Assembly: GCA_910579335.1 (NCBI GenBank)
Contig: CAJTUQ010000024.1
Location: forward strand, 1 to 25,013
Source: an uncultured Dorea sp.
GTDB taxonomy: Bacteria > Bacillota > Clostridia > Lachnospirales > Lachnospiraceae
Length of the DNA: 25,013 bases
Reading direction: 5' to 3'
Shown: positions 15,636 to 23,963 of the stretch, one piece after another
Layout of the letters: every line of letters begins with the position of its first letter
Position numbering within the stretch: the first letter of the stretch is position 1
The notes under the pieces: generated by a model
Database searches by the model: none
Told to the model about the DNA's origin: nothing
Seen by the model: the letters and a program-made list of their open reading frames with translations, nothing else
Program-made: the position numbers and the translations under genes

Positions 15636-17907
15636 TTACTTTGCATCGATTCCTTCCGTTTCAATAATAAACTTTGTTTTTCCGTCCATGCCTTTTTTTA
15701 TACCGGCATAAGATTTATACGCCTTGCTCAAATCCGACATTGCATCCAGGCGGTCCTTCACATTCTTAAAATCCCCGTCAAATGTATCGGTAAGCTTGTC
15801 GATTCCCTCTCTTTTAAACTCAGACATTCCGTCCGACAGCTCTTTGTTCCCGTCCGCAAGGGCACTGCTGCCTTTTATCAAGGTTCCTGCCCCGTCGTCT
15901 AACTGGCTTACGCCTTTATCCAGCTTCTTCGCGCCGTCCGCCACTGCCCCGGCGCCCTTATCAAGCTTCTTTACCCCGCTTGCAAGCTGTGAACCGCCTT
16001 TTTTCAGTTCCTTCGTACCCGTGGTAAGAAGACTGCTCTTGCTGTTGAGCTCCTTTGCTCCGTTTGCGAGGGTATCCGCGCCCTCAGACACTGTCGCCGC
16101 ACCCTTTGAAAGCGCCCCGATGGAAGCTGTCAGGCCGCCTTCGCCGTTTACTTTCCCATTGAGCTGCCCCATCCCTTTCTCAAGGGCCGCCGCCGTTGCT
16201 TTCAAAGCCGCTATGCCGTCCTGCGCAGTATCTAACGCATCTTCCGCTTTGGCCGTATTTACAACCGCCTTCGCCGTTCTTTCTTTGGTAATTTTGACTT
16301 CAGTGCTGTCAAGCGCTTTGGCTGCAATGTTCTCCGCCTGAGCCTTTAATTTAGAATTTGCCTCTTCTTCCGCTTTGCTGATTGCAGCCCTCACTTCGTC
16401 CCTGTATTCCTCAGGAATACCGGACAGGTCTACGCTAACCGATATCGAGCCCACCGTCTCGCCCGCAATTGCAGACGCACTCTTCGTAGCCACTACTTTT
16501 CCGTCCGTCTCTCCCGTATACTCAACATCTGCGGATGTTTTACCCACTGCTTTCTCGGCGGCAGATGCTGCCTTTGTCAAAGCTGCTATCCCGCTGTTAA
16601 CTCCGCAGGCCGCTTCATTCAGCTTCTTTATGCTCTCTCCCAGCTCAGGCGCTTTGCTGTTCAGTGCCGCAGCGCCGTCCGCCACCTGCTTTGCGCCGCC
16701 CGCTACCTGCCTGCTTCCGTCCGCAAGACTTCCCACGCCGCTTGTATACGTGTTTACGCCGTCTACCAGTGAATTAACTCCTTTTATTAAATCTCCGCTC
16801 TTCTGGTTCAACGTGCTGATGCCGTCCGCTACCTGCCTGCTTCCGTCCGCCAAATCCCCGGAGCCGTTTTTAAGCTTCTTTGTCCCGTCCTTCAAATCCT
16901 TGGAACCGTCCGCAAGTTTTTTGGCTCCGTCCGCCGCATCCTTAGAACCGTCCTTAAGCTTCTGTGCGGCACTTTTAAGCTCATGAAGCGATTCTTCCAA
17001 ATCGTCAAAGCTGTCTATGTCATCCATGTCAAACTCATTCATAATCTCCGCAGACGCTACTGTGACCGTCGGGCTGATACTCCCCTTCGTCATATCCGCC
17101 GTAATCTTTACGTTATCAGGAATCTCCACATCAAGCTCCGTCTCGCTAAGGTTTAAGTTTTCCTGAAGTCCGGGGAATCCGAGACCAACCACGATATTCT
17201 TATCCCCGTCTGAGAGAACCCTTCCGTTGTCCACCTCCACATTCGTATATTCATCTGTGGAAAGCATCATTGCCGTCACCATCGTAAACGGAATGTACAT
17301 TTTTGTATTTTTCTTGTTCAGCTTCACGGTCTTTCCGGCTTCATTCGTATATTGGATGTTGATTTCAACCTTCCCGCTCTTGCCGTTCAGCTCCTCTGCG
17401 GATATTTCCTTTCCGTCAAGTTTATAGGATACCTTTACTCCTACCGGAAGCGCTCCGTCAAAACTCCCCTGATAGTAAATATCCTTTCCTTCCGACTTCC
17501 ACGACAGCCCGTCTCCGTCCCCTTTGGAAAACGTTTCCTCGCCTTTTACATTTTTAATGCCATTTAATCCGCTCTCATCGTCCACGCTCCCATTTCCTGG
17601 ATTTTTCAGCCATTCTGTGACCGTAGTCTCTGTGACCTTCCCCGCCGGGTCCGTCTTTACATATACGGATTCCTCCTTAAAGATCTGTATCCTGTTTCCC
17701 CTTCTCGGAAGGCTCGTCGCTTTCAAGTACCCTGTCAGCCGTTTCTTCCAGCTTCTCCACACTTTTATCCGCATCTTCGGCTTCATCCGCCGCCTTTACT
17801 TCACTGACCGCATATTTCCCGTATCCGCAGACGCCCGTCAGACCGGCGCTGCCTACAACCACTGCCATCGAACCTGCCAGTAATTTTTTTACCACATTAT
17901 TTTTCAT
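15636..17907 (-). pseudogene. exported heptad-repeat (xxxLxxG) partner of the MMPL transporter, interrupted by a +1 frameshift
   Basis: Translation from ATG 17907 (AGGAGG site, overlapping the MMPL gene end by 11 bp) gives a signal peptide (KKLLAGSMAVVVGSAGLTG) and an acidic linker, then a TAA at 17677. The rest continues in the +1 frame from about 17700. Removing one C from the run CCCC at 17698-17701 joins both into 756 codons, and 2272 bp minus one is divisible by three. The body has a Firmicutes domain (EESVYVKTDP... DIYYQGSFDGALPVGVK... ELNGKSGKVEI), then two blocks of LxxG heptads (LADGSKDLKDGTKKLKNG) around an Ala/Lys/Glu-rich coiled region. Such proteins resemble the extracellular part of YhgE/Pip but lack its C-terminal membrane segments here. 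They lie beside MMPL exporters and may form a stalk outside the membrane (inference). Frameshift could be mutation, phase variation or assembly error. Confidence 0.8.
16700..16850. repeat. 25-bp direct repeat within the heptad-coding region
   Basis: A perfect 25-bp direct repeat occurs at 16700-16724 and 16826-16850. The offset is 126 bp, exactly six 21-nt heptad units, so recombination between copies would remove or add six heptads without changing frame. Both encode LADGSRQVA(G/D)G. Confidence 0.85.
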
Positions 17908-20008
17908 GAACCATACCTCCTGTGAATTTATTTTCTTTCTGCTTTTTCGGCAGAAAACCACTGCTTGTTTTTACAATCACTCTGTCAAATACCATAAACA
18001 TGGACGGAAGCACAAATACGACGACGATCATACTGATGATTGCGCCCCTGGCCATCAGAATACAAAGGGAGCTGATCATATCAATGTTCGAGTAGAAGCC
18101 GACGCCTATCGTCGCCGCAAAAAAACTCAAAGCGCTGACAATAATGGACTGCGCCGACGCCTGATGAGCTATGGTGACCGCCTCATACTTGGCTGCCCCA
18201 AGGCTCCTCTCCCTCTTATATCTCGTTGTCATAAGGATTGCGTAATCTACAGTCGCCCCAAGCTGAATCGTGCCAATGACGATGGATGCCACGAAGGGAA
18301 GCGTCGTCCCTGTATAGTACGGAATCCCCATATTTACAAATATAGCGAACTCAATAACTCCTACCAGAATGACCGGCAGAGAAATAGAGCGGAACAGAAG
18401 AAATATTATAACAAAAATAATTCCAATGGATACAAAGCTCACCGTTTTGAAATCCGTATCCGTAATGTCTATTAAATCCTTCGTAAGCGGCGCCTCCCCG
18501 ACAAGCATGGCGCCCTCGTCATATTTATCCAGCACGGTATTAATATCATCCACCTGCCTGTTCACTTCGTCCGACGCCACTTTATAAATAGAATTAATAA
18601 GCACCATCTGATACTTATCGTTTTTCAGAAGCTCCGTCACAGACTTTGGAATCATGCTGGAAGGAACGGCCGGACCCACAAGACTGTCAAGTCCAAGCGC
18701 CCACTTTACGCCGTCTACCTTTTCAATCTCCCCAAGCATCTTTCCCACGTCCGGGGACGGCACGCTGCTGTCAACCAAAAGAATATGGGTCGTATTCATG
18801 TCATAGTCCGCTTTCAGCTTCTCATTCGCAATAATACAGGGAAGCTCCTTGGGGAGCGTCTCGTCCAGATTGTAATAGACTCCCGTATGGTTATTCCCGT
18901 ATACTGCCGGAAACAGCAGGATAAGAAAGAGCGCCACGTATACAGGATAATGCTTTGTCACCTTCCTGGAAATCCGGTTTATATTGGGAAGCAGCGGTTT
19001 GTGCTTCGTTTTTTCAATCAATTTATCGCATACCAGAATCATGGACGGCAGAATCGTCACACAGGTAATAACTCCCAAAACAACGCCTTTCGCCATGACA
19101 ATGCCGATATCTTTTCCAAGAGTAAAGCTCATAAAACAAAGTGCGATAAATCCGGCGACCGTCGTGATAGAGCTGCCTATGACGGAAGAAAACGTCTGGG
19201 TTATGGCACGCGCCATCGCAGACTTTTTGTCTCCTTTGCACTCGCTTTGCTGCTCCTCGTAGCTGTGCATGAGGAAAATGGAATAATCCATCGTAACCCC
19301 AAGCTGGAGCACCGCCGCCAGCGCCTTCGTAATATATGATATTTCGCCGAATACGATATTGCTTCCCAGATTATATATAATCGCAATCCCGATACTTAAC
19401 AGGAACAGGACGGGGACTACGAATGATTCCATCGTGACCGAAAGCACGATAGACGAAAGTATTACGGCAATCAGCACATAAATCGGCGTCTCCCTCTCCG
19501 ACAGCTCTTTTGTGTCCGTGACGATTGCAGACATCCCGCTGAGAAAGCACTGCTTTCCCGTAAGCTTACGTATCCTGCTTATTGCGTCCATCGTCCCGTC
19601 CGCCGATGTCCCTTCGTCAAAAAAAACCGCCATCATCGTACCTTTGTCAGAATTAAATACCTTGTAGATTTTATCCGGAAGCATACTCTGGGGCATTGAA
19701 ATATCCGCAACAGAATCATACCACAAAACCTTTTCAACATGCGGCACCTTCTCAACTTCCGCTTTCAGGGCAGCTACATCCTTCGGCTCCATCCCGTCCA
19801 CCATAAGCATAGAAAATGCGCCGATTCCAAAATCTTCTATCATAATATCCTGACCCTGCATCGTCTCGATTTCTTTCGGCAGATAGGTAAGGACATCATA
19901 ATTTACCCTTGTGCGGATATATCCGAAAACCGCCGGAACTAACAGCAAGATACTGGCAATCAGAATGACGACCCTGCATTTTACTACCGCCTTTCCAAAC
20001 TTATTCAT
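17897..20008 (-). CDS. MMPL/RND family transporter
   Basis: The 703-aa protein is an integral membrane exporter of the MMPL (hydrophobe/amphiphile) type of the RND superfamily. It has two similar halves. Each has one N-terminal membrane helix (about 12-30; second half near 355), an extracellular domain (about 31-170), and a cluster of five helices. The membrane acidic residue typical of the family is in GVTMDYSIFL (Asp241) and its repeat GATVDYAILM. Such proteins move lipids, surfactants or drugs, powered by proton flow. It starts at ATG 20008 with a GGGAG site. The promoter (20059-20087) is covered by a TetR-type operator and tetR is divergent. The exported heptad-repeat gene overlaps its 3' end by 11 bp, so both proteins are probably made together. 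Confidence 0.93.
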   Translation of the reverse strand: MNKFGKAVVKCRVVILIASILLLVPAVFGYIRTRVNYDVLTYLPKEIETMQGQDIMIEDFGIGAFSMLMVDGMEPKDVAALKAEVEKVPHVEKVLWYDSVADISMPQSMLPDKIYKVFNSDKGTMMAVFFDEGTSADGTMDAISRIRKLTGKQCFLSGMSAIVTDTKELSERETPIYVLIAVILSSIVLSVTMESFVVPVLFLLSIGIAIIYNLGSNIVFGEISYITKALAAVLQLGVTMDYSIFLMHSYEEQQSECKGDKKSAMARAITQTFSSVIGSSITTVAGFIALCFMSFTLGKDIGIVMAKGVVLGVITCVTILPSMILVCDKLIEKTKHKPLLPNINRISRKVTKHYPVYVALFLILLFPAVYGNNHTGVYYNLDETLPKELPCIIANEKLKADYDMNTTHILLVDSSVPSPDVGKMLGEIEKVDGVKWALGLDSLVGPAVPSSMIPKSVTELLKNDKYQMVLINSIYKVASDEVNRQVDDINTVLDKYDEGAMLVGEAPLTKDLIDITDTDFKTVSFVSIGIIFVIIFLLFRSISLPVILVGVIEFAIFVNMGIPYYTGTTLPFVASIVIGTIQLGATVDYAILMTTRYKRERSLGAAKYEAVTIAHQASAQSIIVSALSFFAATIGVGFYSNIDMISSLCILMARGAIISMIVVVFVLPSMFMVFDRVIVKTSSGFLPKKQKENKFTGGMVHEK

Positions 20009-20030
20009 TCCACCATTCTCCCTTTCTATT

Positions 20031-20045
20031 ATGACTATCGGTCAT
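20031..20045. promoter_or_regulatory. TetR operator site 1
   Basis: ATGACTATCGGTCAT, an imperfect 15-bp palindrome in the transcribed leader of the MMPL gene, just downstream of the predicted start near 20052. Same consensus (TGAC-N5-GTCA) as the three sites at 20073-20131. Confidence 0.75.
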
Positions 20046-20058
20046 TATTTCTGAATGT

Positions 20059-20087
20059 ACTATACCTCAAATATGACCATTAGTCAA
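20059..20087 (-). promoter_or_regulatory. promoter of the MMPL efflux operon
   Basis: Minus strand: TTGACT (20087-20082), 17-bp spacer, TATAGT (20064-20059). The -35 lies inside operator 2, so a bound repressor would block RNA polymerase. Confidence 0.8.
20073..20087. promoter_or_regulatory. TetR operator site 2, over the MMPL -35 box
   Basis: ATGACCATTAGTCAA. Its centre is 42 bp from that of site 1 and 23 bp from that of site 3. Confidence 0.8.
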
Positions 20088-20095
20088 TATATTTT

Positions 20096-20110
20096 ATGAC
20101 TTTTAGTCAT
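20096..20110. promoter_or_regulatory. TetR operator site 3
   Basis: ATGACTTTTAGTCAT, the most symmetric copy (mismatches only in the centre). It lies between the two promoters. Confidence 0.8.
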
Positions 20111-20116
20111 AAATAT

Positions 20117-20131
20117 TTGACTTTTAGTCAT
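20117..20131. promoter_or_regulatory. TetR operator site 4, over the tetR -35 box
   Basis: TTGACTTTTAGTCAT, centre 21 bp (two helical turns) from site 3. Its first six bases are the -35 of tetR, suggesting autoregulation. Confidence 0.8.
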
Positions 20132-20145
20132 TTTGCTAATATAAT
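20117..20145 (+). promoter_or_regulatory. tetR promoter
   Basis: TTGACT (20117-20122), 17-bp spacer, perfect TATAAT (20140-20145), 54 bp upstream of the tetR ATG. Confidence 0.8.
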
Positions 20146-20199
20146 ACATGTTAAAACAATGTTTATACGGTATCTTTCACAGCCGGAAAGGAGCGATTT

Positions 20200-20799
20200 A
20201 TGGGAAAAGTAGATGAGAATAAAAAGAAAAAAAAAGAAGCTCTTTTCAATACAGCTTATGATTTGTTTACCACAAAAGGAATCAACTCCACGGCCATATC
20301 CGACATCGTAGAAAAGGCGGGAGTTGCAAAAGGCACCTTCTATCTGTATTTTAAAGATAAATATGACATTAAAAACAAATTGATTGCGCACAAGACAAAC
20401 GAACTGTTTACCGCTGCGGGGGATGCGCTGGAAGAATCCGGAGTTACCGGGCTTGAGGACGAGCTTATCTTCATTATTGAGCATGTATTCAATGCCCTCA
20501 CAGCTAACAAGGCGCTGCTGGGCCTAATCTCCAAAAATCTGGTAATGGGCGCCCTGCGCGCTGCGCTCCTCACCGGCGAAAATGATGACAGCGGAATTTA
20601 TGAAAAATTTCTGGAGCTGGTAGAGCGGGACGAATATGAATATGCAGACGTAGATGTGATGCTCTTTACAATCGTAGAGCTGGCAGGCTCCGCCGGATAC
20701 AATTCCATCCTGTACGGCGAGCCGCTCCCTATAGATGAATACAAGCCCTTTCTGTACCGGGCGGTCAGACTGATTATAAAAAGCCACCGGGCCGGATAG
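20200..20799 (+). CDS. TetR/AcrR family transcriptional regulator
   Basis: The 199-aa protein has the TetR N-terminal helix-turn-helix (residues about 10-57), with the strong signature ISDIVEKAGVAKGTFYLYFKDKYD, and a variable helical ligand domain behind it. A lysine-rich stretch (KKKKKEAL) precedes the first helix. ATG at 20200 has an AAAGGAG site. It is divergent from the MMPL operon. Four copies of a TGAC-N5-GTCA palindrome in the 191-bp gap overlap both promoters, so it most likely represses the exporter and itself. The inducer is unknown, perhaps a membrane-active compound that the exporter removes (inference). Its stop codon lies in the stem of the hairpin at 20789-20817, facing the convergent ABC permease gene. 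Confidence 0.93.
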   Translation: MGKVDENKKKKKEALFNTAYDLFTTKGINSTAISDIVEKAGVAKGTFYLYFKDKYDIKNKLIAHKTNELFTAAGDALEESGVTGLEDELIFIIEHVFNALTANKALLGLISKNLVMGALRAALLTGENDDSGIYEKFLELVERDEYEYADVDVMLFTIVELAGSAGYNSILYGEPLPIDEYKPFLYRAVRLIIKSHRAG

Positions 20800-20817
20800 T
20801 CCCCTCCTATCCGGCCC
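20789..20817. terminator. bidirectional terminator between tetR and the ABC permease gene
   Basis: An 11-bp perfect GC-rich stem (GGGCCGGATAG / CTATCCGGCCC) with a 7-nt loop. On the minus strand it is followed by GGTGGC and a CTTTTT run, so it mainly suits the permease gene; on plus there is no T-run. The tetR TAG lies in the stem. Confidence 0.75.
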
Positions 20818-20823
20818 GCCGCA

Positions 20824-21489
20824 TTAAAATTCCTTTTTCTCCATGATTCTGACAGACAGTACGTAGGATACGGCCATCACCACGGCACATCCTGCCAGTT
20901 CCGCCGCCATTCCTTTCACCGGCGCTTTCGCCATCAGTCTTTCATACTTTTCCAGTTTGTCTATAAACCAGTAGATCCCCTCCCACAAAATAAGTGCAGA
21001 GACAAGCAGGCACACGACCCCCATTCCGATTACGGTCACATATTTGCTTTTTTCCGCACCGAACTTCAGATTGAGAGGAATTGTCAAAGCATTCAACAAG
21101 GTCACCAGGCAGACGGCCACCCCCATTTCTACTAAGGACTCGCTTGCTTTGTAATCGATATTGCGTACCACGGCTGACAACCCTGACAAAACGGCCATTA
21201 TCGTTAACGTTACTGCAAGTATCAATATTACAAGCACATACTTTTCCCGCACATATCCTTTGCGGCTCACCGGAAGCGTAAAAAGATAAGCCGCCCCGTT
21301 GTCATAAGTGTCGTAGGTAATCGTACCCGCCCCGACCATCGATGCCAGTATCGTAAAATAAGTAACCATAAAGCTTGTATCGCCGTCGTTTAATACAATC
21401 AAATACAGAAACGGCAAGAAAAAAGCAAGCAGCAGATACACCTTCTGGTTTGTCATTAGTTTCCAATCTTTTATAAGTAATCCCTTCAT
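20824..21489 (-). CDS. ABC-2 type transporter permease
   Basis: The 221-aa membrane protein has about six hydrophobic segments (roughly 17-33, 38-56, 85-105, 120-140, 150-170 and 193-213). It starts with the MKGLLIKDWKLM segment common to small ABC-2 permeases of YtrA-linked transporters. It contains the TYDTYDNGAAYLFTLPVSRKGYVREKY loop typical of these proteins. It pairs with the ATPase at 21489-22334: the permease ATG overlaps the ATPase stop by one base (TAATG), implying coupled translation. The set probably acts in peptide antibiotic or cell-envelope stress response, as in related YtrA operons, but the substrate is unknown. Confidence 0.88.
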   Translation of the reverse strand: MKGLLIKDWKLMTNQKVYLLLAFFLPFLYLIVLNDGDTSFMVTYFTILASMVGAGTITYDTYDNGAAYLFTLPVSRKGYVREKYVLVILILAVTLTIMAVLSGLSAVVRNIDYKASESLVEMGVAVCLVTLLNALTIPLNLKFGAEKSKYVTVIGMGVVCLLVSALILWEGIYWFIDKLEKYERLMAKAPVKGMAAELAGCAVVMAVSYVLSVRIMEKKEF

Positions 21490-22334
21490 TATGCCTCGCC
21501 TCCGCTCATCATCTTGATTATCTCGTCAACTGTTCCTTTCTCTATTACAACTTCAGGATAATTTTCCATATAAAACTGACGTTCCTTTGTAAGGCAGCTA
21601 TATCCGTACCGTTCCTTCCTGCTGCATAAGATATAACTTTTATCTAACTCCTGGTACTGTGCGTCTGTCGCCTTGAGGACCCCGTATGCGTCAAGCAGCA
21701 CATCCGTCTCCTCATGGAGCGTTACCTCTCCTTTGTCAATCATATAAATGTCATCGCAGATTTTTTCCAAATCGCCGGATATATGGGAACTGATTAAAAC
21801 CGCTCTCCCTTCCTTCTCCATATACTCTCTTATCAAATCGAGGAACTCTTCCCTGGCGACAATATCCATGCCCGACGTCGGCTCATCCAGCACCAGAAGC
21901 CTCGCATCGTGGGAAACGGCCGCTATAATCTGCAGCTTTCGTTTCATCCCTGTGGAAAAATCTTTTATCTTTTTATCAACCGGCAGAGAGGCTTCCTCGC
22001 ATTTTTTTAAAAATAACTCTTTGTCAAATCTCTTGTACAAATGTTTCAGTACCGGAACTAAATCTTGAATGCTCAAATATCCGCTGAAACCCGAATCCGC
22101 CAGCACGACTCCGATATCCTCCCTATCTTCCTGACACAGGGAAGCGATTGGTTTCCCCAGCACGGTGATAGTTCCGGAATCCGCATAGATAAGGCCCAGC
22201 GCCGCTTTAAACGCCGTTGTCTTGCCGGCTCCGTTCCTGCCGATTAGTCCGGTAATATATCCGGGCTTCACCTCCATTGATACACAAAGTTTAAAATCCT
22301 TATATTGTTTTCTAACATCTTCTAATCGCAGCAT
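21489..22334 (-). CDS. ABC transporter ATP-binding protein
   Basis: The 281-aa product is an ABC ATPase with Walker A GRNGAGKTT (about 32-40), a signature FSTGMKRK at about 126 (first residue Phe instead of Leu), Walker B LLVLDEPTSGMD (about 145-156), and the switch His in LISSHISGDLE. It has a C-terminal extension of about 70 residues (after about 210) as in YtrB/BcrA-like ATPases with small permeases. It is three bases behind the YtrA-type regulator gene and overlaps the permease gene, forming a three-gene operon under the promoter at 22733-22761. Confidence 0.94.
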   Translation of the reverse strand: MLRLEDVRKQYKDFKLCVSMEVKPGYITGLIGRNGAGKTTAFKAALGLIYADSGTITVLGKPIASLCQEDREDIGVVLADSGFSGYLSIQDLVPVLKHLYKRFDKELFLKKCEEASLPVDKKIKDFSTGMKRKLQIIAAVSHDARLLVLDEPTSGMDIVAREEFLDLIREYMEKEGRAVLISSHISGDLEKICDDIYMIDKGEVTLHEETDVLLDAYGVLKATDAQYQELDKSYILCSRKERYGYSCLTKERQFYMENYPEVVIEKGTVDEIIKMMSGGEA

Positions 22335-22337
22335 ACT

Positions 22338-22709
22338 CTAATCCTCCAAAACAATATCGAATAACTCTTTTATCTCCTGATTGCTCATACCACAGCTTCT
22401 TCCTTTCCGAATCGCCGTTTCAAAATCAGCTTCCACTTCCTTTTTCTTTTCTTCCAGCCTCAGCTGCTCATTTGCAAAAGCAACAAAGCTTCCCTTCCCG
22501 TGGACCGTAACAATAAACCCTTCTGACTCCAGCACGTCATACGCTTTCTTAATCGTCAGCGCGCTGACTCTTACTTCCTTAGCCAGCGTGCGCACTGACG
22601 GAAGCAAAGTGTCTGCCGCCAGCTCCTCCTGCATAATCTTTCCCTTCACCTGATCCACGATTTGCTCATAGATAGGCTGCATGGAAGAATGATTGATAAT
22701 TAGCTTCAT
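22338..22709 (-). CDS. GntR family transcriptional regulator, YtrA subfamily
   Basis: The 123-aa protein has a winged helix-turn-helix at about 9-78 (QPIYEQIVDQVKGKI... LPSVRTLAKEVRVSALTIKKAYDVLESEGFIVTVHGKGSFVA). The only C-terminal part is a short helical dimerisation tail (about 80-122), the hallmark of YtrA types, which lack a large effector domain. Such regulators head operons of ABC transporters that respond to cell-wall-active peptides. ATG at 22709 has an AAGGAGG site. Just upstream, a long inverted repeat (22729-22777) spans both promoter boxes, so the operon is likely autorepressed. Confidence 0.92.
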   Translation of the reverse strand: MKLIINHSSMQPIYEQIVDQVKGKIMQEELAADTLLPSVRTLAKEVRVSALTIKKAYDVLESEGFIVTVHGKGSFVAFANEQLRLEEKKKEVEADFETAIRKGRSCGMSNQEIKELFDIVLED

Positions 22710-22728
22710 CCTATCCCTCCTTCGATAT

Positions 22729-22777
22729 AAACAGTATATAACAGTTTATATCTGTTGTCAACTGTTTTATACTGTTT
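22729..22777. promoter_or_regulatory. YtrA-type operator: 18-bp arms inverted repeat
   Basis: Arms 22729-22746 and 22760-22777 are inverted copies with 17 of 18 bases matching, separated by 13 bp. Each arm has two ACAGT-type half sites, so the whole has four. One arm contains the -10 box and the other adjoins and overlaps the -35 (22756-22761). Confidence 0.8.
22733..22761 (-). promoter_or_regulatory. consensus promoter of the ytrA-like ABC operon
   Basis: Minus strand: perfect TTGACA (22761-22756), 17-bp spacer, TATACT (22738-22733). Embedded in the inverted repeat, so strong when not repressed. Confidence 0.85.
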
Positions 22778-22810
22778 ATTGCATTCTTTTTATTTAATGA
22801 AACTAAAAAT

Positions 22811-22853
22811 CCTCTGTACAAAAGATGATTGCAAATCATCCCTCATACAGAGG
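22811..22853 (-). terminator. terminator after ilvE
   Basis: Outer stem CCTCTGTA/TACAGAGG (22811-22818 with 22846-22853) encloses an inner GATGATT-GCA-AATCATC hairpin (22824-22840). On the minus strand a T-run ATTTTT (22810-22805) follows. Confidence 0.8.
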
Positions 22854-22892
22854 TCCTGTTATCATTCTATCAAAAATCTGCAGAAGCTTTGG

Positions 22893-23918
22893 CTAGCATA
22901 TCTCACAAAGCCACCCTTTCGGCGCTTCTATCCTTCCCATCTGGATGCCCGTCAATGTGTCATACAGCTTCTTTGTAACCGGCCCCATCTCTTCCATGCC
23001 GCTTGGGAAGCAGATTTCCTTTCCGTGGTCTACCACCTTTCCAACCGGAGAAATAACAGCAGCCGTACCGCAAAGGCCGCATTCCGCAAAATCTTTTACT
23101 TCGTCCATGTAAACTTCTCTCTCTTCTACAGTAAGGCCAAGATAATTTTCGGCCGCATACATGAGCGAACGCCTCGTAATAGAAGGCAGAATCGTATCGG
23201 ACTTCGGCGTCACTACTTTGCCGTCCTTTGTGACAAATAAGAAGTTTGCGCCGCCCGTCTCCTCTACTTTTGTCCGTGTAGCGGCATCCAGATACATATT
23301 CTCATCGTATCCCTGCTTATGCGCATCTACAATCGCATGAAGGCTCATGGCATAATTAAGACCCGCCTTTACATGTCCGGTTCCGTGCGGCGCCGCCCGG
23401 TCAAAATCACAGACTCTAATCGTAATCGGCTTTGCACCGCCCTTGAAATATGGTCCGACCGGCGTCGTGAACACCCTGAACTGATATTCATCCGCCGGCT
23501 TCACGCCGATAATCGCATTCGAACCAAACAGGTACGGCCGGATATAAAGCGTTGCACCTGAACCAAACGGCGGTACATATGCCGCATTCGCCTTTACAAC
23601 CTGCTTTATGGCCTCCACAAACCTGTCCTCCGGAAACGAAGGCATCTCCAGACGCTTCGCCGTATTCGCCATACGCTCCGCATTCAAATCCGGACGAAAC
23701 GTCACAACGCGTCCATCCTCCGTCGTGTATGCCTTCAGCCCTTCAAAACATGTCTGTGCATACTGGAGCACACACGCACACTCGTTAATGACTACATTTG
23801 AATCGGAGGTAAGCACACCCTCGTCCCATGCCCCTTCCTTATAATTGGAAACGTATCTTTTATCCGTTTCAATATAATTGAATCCAAGATTGGACCAATC
23901 AATGTTCTTCTTCTCCAT
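22893..23918 (-). CDS. ilvE: branched-chain amino-acid aminotransferase
   Basis: This PLP enzyme (fold type IV) moves amino groups between glutamate and the keto acids of leucine, isoleucine and valine. The 341-aa product matches the BCAT family in length. The PLP lysine is Lys184 in HGTGHVKAGLNYA, and the EETGGANFLF motif at about 219-228 and CGTAAVISPVG near 290 bind the cofactor phosphate and substrate. ATG at 23918 has a GGAGG site and a TTGATT-N17-TATAAT promoter at 23964-23992. Neighbouring ilvN supports a branched-chain biosynthesis context. No defect seen. Confidence 0.95.
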   Translation of the reverse strand: MEKKNIDWSNLGFNYIETDKRYVSNYKEGAWDEGVLTSDSNVVINECACVLQYAQTCFEGLKAYTTEDGRVVTFRPDLNAERMANTAKRLEMPSFPEDRFVEAIKQVVKANAAYVPPFGSGATLYIRPYLFGSNAIIGVKPADEYQFRVFTTPVGPYFKGGAKPITIRVCDFDRAAPHGTGHVKAGLNYAMSLHAIVDAHKQGYDENMYLDAATRTKVEETGGANFLFVTKDGKVVTPKSDTILPSITRRSLMYAAENYLGLTVEEREVYMDEVKDFAECGLCGTAAVISPVGKVVDHGKEICFPSGMEEMGPVTKKLYDTLTGIQMGRIEAPKGWLCEIC

Positions 23919-23963
23919 CGTAAACTCCTCCGTTCCTAAATATAATCTGTAAATTTTCTTTTA

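Noticed and set aside
15724..16986. Two long plus-strand open frames rich in Ser, Pro, Ala and Phe
   Set aside because: They lie antisense to the heptad-repeat gene; their low-complexity composition mirrors its repeats, and no ribosome binding site precedes them.
16640..16990. CRISPR-like or satellite repeats
   Set aside because: The repetition follows 21-nt codon units of an LxxG heptad protein; there are no constant repeats with unique spacers.
17690..17705. Programmed ribosomal frameshift at GGGGAAA in the heptad-repeat gene
   Set aside because: Joining the frames needs a +1 shift, while this kind of heptamer favours -1, and the re-pairing would be poor. A base insertion is simpler.
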